Positions 1 through 5,427 of a DNA stretch of 9,589 nucleotides are shown here, in pieces. The notes beneath the pieces were generated by a model. The model saw nothing but the letters and a program-made list of their open reading frames with translations. It was not told where the DNA came from and did no database searches. The stretch covers positions 1 through 9,589 of the forward strand of contig JAQUZZ010000033.1 in the NCBI GenBank assembly GCA_028691095.1, read 5' to 3'. This DNA comes from Alistipes sp. (GTDB lineage Bacteria > Bacteroidota > Bacteroidia > Bacteroidales > Rikenellaceae). Made by a program: the position numbers and the translations under genes. Every line of letters begins with the position of its first letter. Within the stretch, counting starts at the first letter, position 1.

Positions 1-10
1 TCTTATTTTA

Positions 11-40
11 TTGATAATCCGTAATTTGTTGGATTGTTAA
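11..40 (-). terminator. Possible AT-rich hairpin downstream of the SDR gene
   Basis: Positions 11-20 can pair with 31-40 over 10 bp, including two G-T pairs, with a 10-nt loop. It begins 34 nt past the SDR stop codon, so it could form the 3' end of that transcript. There is no clean U-tract (the minus strand continues TAAAATAAGA), so this is a weak call. Confidence 0.2.
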
Positions 41-74
41 GGGTCGACTATTTATGATTCTTTTTTGGGACTAC

Positions 75-827
75 TTAAGCTCCCAGCTTGGCATAGAGTC
101 CGCGAGGTAGAAGCCACAGGATGCGCCCGATCCACCTCCAGCGGGGTGTGACGTACTGCACGCACCCTCTTCCCTGAACTGCTCGACAGATCGTCGTTGC
201 AGCCTCTTCGGCGGAAGCGATCCAAAAGTGCCCCTCTCCCTTCATCATGGCTGTGCGCACCGACCCCGGGCGAAGATCCAGAATCTGGATCGGTAGTTTT
301 GCCTGTGTGGCCTGCTGGCGCAATCCCTCCAGGTAGTTGATCTGGTAGGCTTTGGAGGCCGCGTAGGAGGGAGCTGAGCCACTTCCTCGCAATCCCATGA
401 CCGAGGTGATGGCCGCCAAGGTTCCGCCTCCCTGTTGGGCAAGGTAGCCATAAGCCCAACCCACGATGCGTGTGAAACCCACGACGTTGACCGCATTGGT
501 GCGCTCCTCAATCTGATAATCCAACGCCTGATTCAGATCCCCCGTTCCGGCACAGAGCAAAATTAGATCCAAAGGCGTCGTGAGTGCGGCGTTTAAGCGT
601 TCCAATATGTCGGGGTGGGTGATGTCGCACGGGAGGGCGGTGAGGTGCTCCGGATCGGTGGCCACGATGGCTTGCAACGCTTCACGGCGTCGTCCGGTGA
701 GGATCACCCGACACCCTTGTGCGGCTAATTGCAAGGCTACGGCTTCTCCGATCCCCGACGAGGCTCCGAGAATCAGCGCGGAGTGTGGTGCTTTTGTCTG
801 TTTTGCTTTCATCGATTTTGTGGTCAT
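75..827 (-). CDS. Short-chain dehydrogenase/reductase (SDR), NADP-type, substrate unknown
   Basis: This 250-residue protein is a complete classical SDR with a Rossmann fold, probably a cytoplasmic oxidoreductase. The cofactor motif GASSGIG is at residues 21-27. Two arginines follow the second strand (TGRR, 44-47), which favours NADP(H) over NAD(H). The usual NNAG motif is replaced by LCAG (91-94). The catalytic set is Ser142, Tyr155 and Lys159 (YAASK), with the normal 13-residue Ser-Tyr spacing. PGSVRT (188-193) is the usual loop after the active site. The C-terminus is rich in Trp, Arg and Leu (about 229-245), which may form a membrane-facing or substrate-capping helix. Met1 at 827 is used as the start; Met6 at 812 is an equally possible start because the first 14 residues are not conserved in the family. 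It lies 42 nt downstream of the MmcQ/YjbR gene and is probably co-transcribed with it. The family is certain; the substrate is not predictable. Confidence 0.93.
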   Translation of the reverse strand: MTTKSMKAKQTKAPHSALILGASSGIGEAVALQLAAQGCRVILTGRRREALQAIVATDPEHLTALPCDITHPDILERLNAALTTPLDLILLCAGTGDLNQALDYQIEERTNAVNVVGFTRIVGWAYGYLAQQGGGTLAAITSVMGLRGSGSAPSYAASKAYQINYLEGLRQQATQAKLPIQILDLRPGSVRTAMMKGEGHFWIASAEEAATTICRAVQGRGCVQYVTPRWRWIGRILWLLPRGLYAKLGA

Positions 828-869
828 CGGTTGGTGGTCTCACGTGCGATGCACGGATGGAATTCTACG

Positions 870-1238
870 TTAAATCAAACCCTTGCAAGCCTCTAAGAGC
901 TCTTTGCGGCGTGCGGCGGGCAATCCTTCGACCACCAACCGATAGGAGTCGGCAATCCAACGACGGATCAATGCGGCGGGAAGATCCCCGTCGATCCGCA
1001 CCGTGTTCCAATGCCGTTTGTTCATGTGCCACCCCGGGGTGACTTCGGCATAACGCTCCCGCAATTCGAGAGCCTGATCGGGGTCGCACTTCAGGTTGAG
1101 GGTGTGGGTGCTTTGGACGTCGGCCAGCAGAAAGATCTTTCCTGCAACCTTGTAGACGGGGGTCTGGTCGTCAAAGGGCCAACACTCTTCCGCTTCGGGA
1201 AGCGAGAGCGCAAAGGCTCGGACTTCAAATGGATCCAT
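870..1238 (-). CDS. MmcQ/YjbR family protein
   Basis: This 122-residue protein is full length for the MmcQ/YjbR (DUF419) family of small cytoplasmic alpha/beta proteins with a CyaY-like fold, often labelled DNA-binding. The family signature is clear: a N-terminal SLPEAEE segment (12-18), a lysine-containing strand around YKVAGKIF (29-36), the hallmark PGWHMNKRHWNTV (68-80), and SYRLVVEGLP (98-107) near the C-terminus. The start at 1238 gives the usual N-terminus (MDPFEVRAF) and no earlier in-frame ATG looks better. It is the first gene of a probable two-gene unit with the SDR gene 42 nt downstream. The molecular role of the family is not well established, so no reaction is assigned. No convincing -7/-33 promoter pair was found upstream. 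Confidence 0.92.
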   Translation of the reverse strand: MDPFEVRAFALSLPEAEECWPFDDQTPVYKVAGKIFLLADVQSTHTLNLKCDPDQALELRERYAEVTPGWHMNKRHWNTVRIDGDLPAALIRRWIADSYRLVVEGLPAARRKELLEACKGLI

Positions 1239-1897
1239 TACCTTGTGTTTGAGTTTGTCGATGGGTGGGCTCTGGGTGGAATCGTCGTTTTTCTATACGA
1301 AAAGGATCCCTTCAAGCTCCCCATGAATCGAAAGGTAAAAATACAATTTTTTGCGTTTCTAAGCCACAGAGGGTGAAACTTAAAAGAAGAATCGCCGTGT
1401 TGTGTGATGTTAAATATCTGAGCGTTATATTCTTATTTTCTATTTCATGGGTCTTAAAAAGGTTTACGCTACGCTCTGATAGGGTGACTCTACCCGAACT
1501 GTGGGGCTCATGCCGTGAGGCTCCGTTAAGGCGGAGGATCCAAAAGTGGGTATGTTTTTTGTATCCACAAGGGCATTGCTTGAAATTTACCGAAGTGCGG
1601 TGTGCGTGGGGGGATGGGAGAGCCATAGAAGTCCGTGTGGGCATGGAGCGTTTCGCCTGAGGAAGCGGTTTTTCGGGTGATACGTTGGAGTGGAATCCCC
1701 CTTGGCGGTTTCAGAACAACGGAGGTGGGGCATACCTGATAACCCAGCGTTTGTTGCAAATAGAAAGAAGGAATCCTAAAGAATTATTGTGCCCTTCCGG
1801 CGGTATCGGTCTAAAATATAGGTGGATGTTTTGATTGCCAATAAATAGCACTCGGTGCTTAGTGAACGATTTGTTTATAACCTAATTCAAAAAAACA
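1239..1897. other. 659-bp gene-free region with possible hairpins
   Basis: No convincing protein gene is visible on either strand. The reading frames that are open here, including a 131-codon plus-strand frame (1265-1660) and a 77-codon minus-strand frame (1526-1759), have no recognisable motif and an odd composition. The middle part (about 1490-1740) is visibly richer in G/C than its flanks and has several potential stems on the plus strand: 1503-1510 with 1516-1524 (one bulge), 1546-1553 with 1561-1568, and 1649-1654 with 1662-1667 followed by five T. This could be a small RNA, a dispersed non-coding repeat or a decayed gene. No match to tmRNA, RNase P RNA or SRP RNA signatures was seen. 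The last part (about 1770-1897) is A/T-rich and presumably carries the promoter of the lipoprotein gene, though no clear box was found. Confidence 0.5.
1649..1673 (+). terminator. Weak intrinsic-terminator-like hairpin in the gap
   Basis: CGTTTC (1649-1654) pairs with GAAGCG (1662-1667) across a 7-nt loop, and five T follow at 1669-1673. It is the right shape to end a plus-strand transcript, but no gene precedes it. If real, it argues for a non-coding transcript in this gap. The stem is only 6 bp with one G-T pair. Confidence 0.25.
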
Positions 1898-2566
1898 ATG
1901 AAAAAAGTCATCCTTATCCTGTCAGTCTTTGCACTGATTGTTTCTTGTTCGCAGTCCCGTAAATGGACGGACAAAGAGCGTGAAGAGATTCGCCAACAGA
2001 TTCGCACGCACAAAGATCGGGTAGCGATTCGCCACATGGAGGCGGCAAATTATGAGAATCTGGAGAATTGTGTGCTCACCACCATCCAGGAGACCTACCC
2101 CGATTACAACCAATTCAATCAATTAACAGGGAAGACCGACACGGTTGATGCTGCCGTGGTGGATTGTTTGGGATTTACGATTGGGCCGAATTTTGAGAAT
2201 CTTCCGTTGCTCTTCCCGCCTACACAACTTCAGCAAGCCGGAATTTTACCTGCAACCTTGACCGATGCTCAGTCCAAAGCCTTCTATGCTTGTTTGACCG
2301 AAAAGGTGAAGGCCGAGTATAAGACTCCGGGACAGTTTGTGGTTGCGTTGTTCTATGAGCCGGGCGTTCCCACCATTTTGGCCGATGCCATGCAGCAATG
2401 TGCCGCTTCGATGGCTCCGAACGACTCCACGAAAGCCAAACTCACGGCAGCGATGACGGTAACGCCCGCGTCGGCTCCTGCTGCTGCTCCTGCTGCTGCC
2501 CCTGCCGCGGTGAAAAATACGATGACCGCCGCTCCCGCTGCGACGACACCCGCTGCCAAGAAATAA
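1898..2566 (+). CDS. Predicted lipoprotein with Ala/Pro-rich tail
   Basis: This is an unrecognised 222-residue protein. It starts with a lipoprotein signal peptide: MKK, a hydrophobic stretch (4-15), then IVSC with the lipidated cysteine at residue 17. Export and membrane anchoring follow from that; inner or outer membrane cannot be decided. The mature part begins with a highly charged helix (about 22-47). Four further cysteines at 58, 90, 132 and 168 fall in two similar modules: each has Cys, then Tyr 9 residues later, then Gln-Phe at +14/+15, then a second Cys 32 or 36 residues after the first. This suggests an internal duplication, possibly with disulfides. The tail (about 190-222) is low-complexity Ala/Pro/Thr ending in Lys-Lys, like a flexible periplasmic linker. 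The start at 1898 has an A-rich leader. It appears monocistronic and is followed by two terminator hairpins. No function is assigned. Confidence 0.85.
   Translation: MKKVILILSVFALIVSCSQSRKWTDKEREEIRQQIRTHKDRVAIRHMEAANYENLENCVLTTIQETYPDYNQFNQLTGKTDTVDAAVVDCLGFTIGPNFENLPLLFPPTQLQQAGILPATLTDAQSKAFYACLTEKVKAEYKTPGQFVVALFYEPGVPTILADAMQQCAASMAPNDSTKAKLTAAMTVTPASAPAAAPAAAPAAVKNTMTAAPAATTPAAKK
2474..2509 (+). repeat. Three 12-nt in-frame tandem repeats
   Basis: The unit GCTCCTGCTGCT occurs perfectly at 2474-2485 and 2486-2497. A diverged copy, GCCCCTGCCGCG, follows at 2498-2509. Each copy encodes Ala-Pro-Ala-Ala within the lipoprotein tail, so a gain or loss of units would keep the frame and only change tail length. 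Confidence 0.85.
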
Positions 2567-2596
2567 AACAGGTTCTGCGTTTCACAGATTCTGTGC

Positions 2597-2630
2597 CCCA
2601 TCCTTTCCCAAACCGTTTTGGGAGGATGGG
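2597..2630 (+). terminator. Terminator hairpin after the lipoprotein gene
   Basis: CCCATCCT (2597-2604) pairs with AGGATGGG (2623-2630), and CCCAAA (2607-2612) pairs with TTTGGG (2617-2622). The TT at 2605-2606 is bulged and the loop is 4 nt. TTTATT follows directly. It starts 31 nt past the lipoprotein stop codon. Confidence 0.75.
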
Positions 2631-2646
2631 TTTATTGAAGCACAAT

Positions 2647-2678
2647 AAAGAAGGGCTGCATCACTGCAGCCCTTCTTT
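2647..2678. terminator. Bidirectional terminator between convergent genes
   Basis: A perfect 14-bp stem (2647-2660 with 2665-2678) has a TCAC loop. The stem ends in an A-run on one side and a T-run on the other (CTTCTTTTG on the plus strand, CTTCTTTATTG on the minus strand). It can therefore stop both the plus-strand lipoprotein transcript and the minus-strand cold-shock transcript, whose stop codon is 47 nt away. Confidence 0.85.
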
Positions 2679-2724
2679 TGTAGAGTGTTTAATAGAAAAA
2701 ATCAGTATCTTATTGGGAATACTC

Positions 2725-2925
2725 TTATCCTATTACGTTAACGTTCACCGCTTGCTCGCCTTTCTTGCCCTCGTTGACGTCAAACTCAACGTGCTGGCCT
2801 TCGTCCAAACCGCGGAAACCTTCCTTGTTAATACCTGTGTAGTGTACAAAAATGTCACTACCTGCTTCGGTCGTGATGAAGCCATAACCTTTGGCTGCAT
2901 CAAACCATTTTACTGTACCTTTCAT
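2725..2925 (-). CDS. Cold-shock domain protein (CspA family)
   Basis: This 66-residue protein is one complete cold-shock domain, a five-stranded OB fold that binds single-stranded RNA or DNA and is thought to act as an RNA chaperone in the cytoplasm. It starts with the family N-terminus [12 protein letters not shown]1 is KGYGFI (12-17) and RNP2 is DIFVHY (24-29), with Trp7, Tyr14, Phe16, Phe26 and His28 as the nucleic-acid-facing residues. The last part (QAVNVNVIG) replaces the more usual PQAANV ending and is normal for short Csps. The gene stands alone, with about 240 nt of A/T-rich DNA upstream and a shared bidirectional terminator downstream. The long AT-rich leader would suit the thermoregulated 5' UTR known for some csp genes, but no cold-shock box was identified. 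Which paralogue it is, and whether it is cold-induced, cannot be told. Confidence 0.96.
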   Translation of the reverse strand: MKGTVKWFDAAKGYGFITTEAGSDIFVHYTGINKEGFRGLDEGQHVEFDVNEGKKGEQAVNVNVIG

Positions 2926-3163
2926 AAAAAAATGTAGTTAAAGAGATATAAATCTTCACAAAGGAAGTTAAAAAGTTTGAAAAAACAATAACTCACTTAT
3001 TTTATTTTCAAAAAAAATTAAGATAGAGAGCTAATGTGTTGTAAATCAGTGTTAAAATAAATGAATCCGCAAATTGCTAAAATTGCCAAAATCTTCCTTT
3101 TTGTCTCAAACGCTCTCCTGAAGGGCGCGCTGTGGGGATGACGGGATCGGGGTGCGGTGGAAC

Positions 3164-3856
3164 TTATAACGCGTTTTCGCATCGCAACCGAGCTTGTTGC
3201 ATCATCTCCTCGGGAACGTTGCTCATCGGATCGGTTTGGTAGCGTCGGGCAAATGCAGCGGCCAAACGTTGCAGAAAACTTTCGGTCTCTTCGGTGAGGT
3301 CGAGCGCTTCGGAGAGGTTGATCACCGGACTCGACACCGAGGCGACTCTTTTGCCCCGTAACGAACGATCGCCTTGCAGTGCCGCACCGAGTTGTTGGAG
3401 GTCGGCTCGATAGAGTAGCGTTCCGTGAAACAACTGCCGATTGCGGGTGACGTGTGAGGCGGTACCTGAGATTTTGAATCCGTCGAGCAGCAACTCCTTG
3501 CGGGCTCCCGCGGTGGCATGAATTCCTAATAGGTCGAGTGCCTTAATCATCGGGGTGTTGAAATCCCGATCCAGAACCCCTCCTGCCGCCTTGTCGCACA
3601 GGAAAGCATAGTTGATGTTGCCGTAGTCGTGATAGACGGTGCCTCCACCAGAGAGGCGACGTACCACCTCGATGCCGTGGCTGTGGCAATAGCTCAGGTC
3701 GATCTCCGCTTCGATACATTGATTGCGTCCCACGATGACCGCTGGCCGATTGATGTAAAACAACAGAACGTCCTCACCGGGACGTTCTGTCAGAATATAC
3801 GCTTCCAAGGCACTATTGATAGCCGGAGCGTCGGATAGACTTCGTAGCAACTGCAT
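3164..3856 (-). CDS. lplA: Lipoate-protein ligase A-type protein (short form)
   Basis: This 230-residue protein belongs to the LplA/LipB/BirA-like fold family and should attach lipoate, through lipoyl-AMP, to a lysine on 2-oxoacid dehydrogenase E2 subunits or GcvH in the cytoplasm. The lipoate-binding motif RRLSGGGTVYHD is at 66-77, followed by GNINYAF (79-85). Lys128 in FKISGTASH is the expected catalytic lysine, HGTLL is at 144-148, and the KRVASVSSPVINL segment (169-181) matches the conserved adenylate loop. E. coli LplA is about 338 residues with a C-terminal accessory domain. That domain is absent here, so this form may need a separate partner, or may act as a lipoyl/octanoyl transferase. 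It starts 10 nt after the stop of the class II aldolase gene, so the two are probably co-transcribed. No strong terminator is seen after the gene. The family is sure; the exact reaction is less so. Confidence 0.9.
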   Translation of the reverse strand: MQLLRSLSDAPAINSALEAYILTERPGEDVLLFYINRPAVIVGRNQCIEAEIDLSYCHSHGIEVVRRLSGGGTVYHDYGNINYAFLCDKAAGGVLDRDFNTPMIKALDLLGIHATAGARKELLLDGFKISGTASHVTRNRQLFHGTLLYRADLQQLGAALQGDRSLRGKRVASVSSPVINLSEALDLTEETESFLQRLAAAFARRYQTDPMSNVPEEMMQQARLRCENAL

Positions 3857-3866
3857 TGCGAAGGGT

Positions 3867-5168
3867 TTACTCTACGTGGAAAGCCACGCGCAGATCCTCG
3901 ACCTCTTTGTCGTTGATCGGTTTAAGTTCGCCGATCGGAGCAGCCATGATCAGTGATTTGGCACTGAACTCAGCAACCTCCAGACGGTCGAACGTTTGCA
4001 GCAGACCGTCACCGGTTACGATGATGGAGTCGTTGGCCAGCATGACAGCCGGAACACTCTTCAGCGCATCGGCAATCTTCTGGTTGTCCTCATACTGCAC
4101 GCCGAACGGGATGATCGGGGTATCTTTGAGGAAGATCCAACTTTCGGGGATGGTTCTCACGTTGAACTTCACACCTGAAGTACAGAAGCCCATCAAGTGG
4201 GGTGATTGGGTCAGGATGATGGAGTTGATCTTCGGATTGTTCTGGTAGATCAATTGATGCAAAGCCACCGAACGACTCGGAATCTTGCCAGCCTCGACCA
4301 TGCCGTTTTTCACCTGCACGATGTTGCTCGGTTCGATATCCCAACGAGGTACACCCGGAGGGGTAATCAAGAAGTCGTTTCCTTTCCAACGTACCGAAAC
4401 CGTACCGTAGGAGCTGATCATCAACCCTTGGTCGCAGGCACGATGTACCATTTTCACGATCAAGCTGCGGATGGCACGCTCTTCGGAGGGATAGGTTACG
4501 CCCATGAAGTGCGGGAAATCCGTAGGCAATGATTTCTCGTGTTGTTCGATTTGAGCGTCGGTCAGATAGGTGGGTTCGCCCAGTGTTTTGGCGTTAATCA
4601 ACGTACGAGCACAGAACTCCAGGGTCTCAAAACGTTGGTAAGCATCCATCAGATCCTCTCCGCAAAGTACGACACCATGGTTCTCCATGATTACGGCTTT
4701 GTAGTCGGGGTGATTTTTGAACTCCGTCGCGATCTTCTTTCCCAGACCTTGGCTACCCGGAATGTCATAGGGTGCAAACCCGATGGTTCCGCAGATACGC
4801 TTTGCCTGAGGAATGATGTTGGTATTGGGAATCTTGTGTGTGATGCTGAACGATACCAATGCGGGCGGATGGGCGTGAATCACCGCCGTCATTTTAGGGC
4901 GCATCTCATAGATGGCCTTGTGGAACGGAAACTCCGAGGAGGGTTTGTGGGGACCGATAATCGTACCGTCGGCTTTTACACAGACGATGTCTTTCGGCGT
5001 CAGAGAACCCTTATCGATTCCACCCGGGGTAATCCAGATGTCACCGTTCTCGTCCTTAATCGAGATGTTACCACCTGAGGTGGTCGTCATTCCGCTCCGG
5101 TAGATCCGCCCGATAACGACCGTGATTTGGTCTGCCGGGTGCATCAACTTAGTGTCTAACTGCTTCAT
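3867..5168 (-). CDS. Tandem class II aldolase/adducin protein with a degenerate second domain
   Basis: This 433-residue protein has two class II aldolase/adducin domains in a row. Domain 1 (about 8-200) is intact: SGGNIS (31-36), the PSSEFPFH segment with the catalytic-type Glu79, and zinc ligands His98 and His100 (HAHP) and His164 (ENHG). Enzymes of this family cleave ketose 1-phosphates to dihydroxyacetone phosphate and an aldehyde, or act as epimerases or decarboxylases. Domain 2 (about 230-415) aligns over its whole length but replaces Glu79 by Ser300, His98 by Leu319, His100 by Gln321 and His164 by Asp380, so it should be inactive. Single-domain relatives such as FucA are about 215 residues. 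The start at 5168 gives a normal N-terminus. A 259-nt leader with terminator-like hairpins separates it from the upstream dehydrogenase gene, and lplA follows after 10 nt. The substrate is unknown; the context points to a sugar phosphate. Confidence 0.92.
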   Translation of the reverse strand: MKQLDTKLMHPADQITVVIGRIYRSGMTTTSGGNISIKDENGDIWITPGGIDKGSLTPKDIVCVKADGTIIGPHKPSSEFPFHKAIYEMRPKMTAVIHAHPPALVSFSITHKIPNTNIIPQAKRICGTIGFAPYDIPGSQGLGKKIATEFKNHPDYKAVIMENHGVVLCGEDLMDAYQRFETLEFCARTLINAKTLGEPTYLTDAQIEQHEKSLPTDFPHFMGVTYPSEERAIRSLIVKMVHRACDQGLMISSYGTVSVRWKGNDFLITPPGVPRWDIEPSNIVQVKNGMVEAGKIPSRSVALHQLIYQNNPKINSIILTQSPHLMGFCTSGVKFNVRTIPESWIFLKDTPIIPFGVQYEDNQKIADALKSVPAVMLANDSIIVTGDGLLQTFDRLEVAEFSAKSLIMAAPIGELKPINDKEVEDLRVAFHVE

Positions 5169-5298
5169 AACCTAATTAATTGTTGCTTTAGCCCTATTGC
5201 TAAAAATTATTTGTAACTAACCTTATTCTTCTATCCGCTTCTCCTGCGCAGCGAGTCTTGCAGGAAGGATTAGGGACGACAAGCGTTGCCTTTCAAAA

Positions 5299-5322
5299 GA
5301 AACGAAAATCATACGCCGTTTC
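5299..5322 (-). terminator. Second terminator-like hairpin in the aldolase leader
   Basis: On the minus strand GAAACG (5322-5317) pairs with CGTTTC (5304-5299) across a 12-nt loop and is followed by TTTTG. The stem is short, so on its own this is a weak terminator. Together with the hairpin just upstream it suggests transcription is reduced or regulated before the aldolase gene. Confidence 0.35.
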
Positions 5323-5343
5323 GTCTAAAAACCCTTGTGAAAA

Positions 5344-5380
5344 GCTCGCGGATTGGTATTTTTGGCTCCACTCCGCGAGC
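5344..5380 (-). terminator. Terminator or attenuator after the SorE-like gene
   Basis: On the minus strand GCTCGCGGA (5380-5372) pairs perfectly with TCCGCGAGC (5352-5344) across a 19-nt loop and is followed by TTTTC. It begins 47 nt past the dehydrogenase stop codon. An alternative 5-bp stem, GGCTC (5381-5377) with GAGCC (5368-5364), uses the same left arm, so the two structures exclude each other, as in an attenuator. Plain partial termination is the simpler reading. Confidence 0.6.
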
Positions 5381-5427
5381 CGTTGTAGTATCACAGTTTG
5401 ACGCTAAAAATTCCAAAGTACCAAAGC

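Noticed and set aside
67..84. GGGA/TCCC hairpin at the SDR stop codon as a terminator
   Set aside because: The stem is 4 bp, and on the minus strand it is followed by an A-run, not a U-run.
1265..1660. 131-codon plus-strand frame in the gap
   Set aside because: No motif, no credible start context, and many Arg, Cys and Trp residues as expected from non-coding G/C-rich DNA. It may only mark a repeat or an RNA.
1503..1673. tmRNA, RNase P RNA or SRP RNA in the gap
   Set aside because: None of the conserved core sequences of these RNAs is present on either strand.
2398..2937. 179-codon plus-strand frame spanning the lipoprotein 3' end, both terminators and the csp gene
   Set aside because: It crosses two strong terminators and is antisense to the certain csp gene; the sequence looks random.
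2926..3163. Additional small gene or RNA upstream of csp
   Set aside because: The DNA is very A/T-rich with stops in all frames and no strong hairpin; it is most simply the csp leader and the lplA 3' region.
4539..5078. 179-codon open frame on the plus strand
   Set aside because: It is antisense to the intact tandem aldolase gene and has no recognisable domain.
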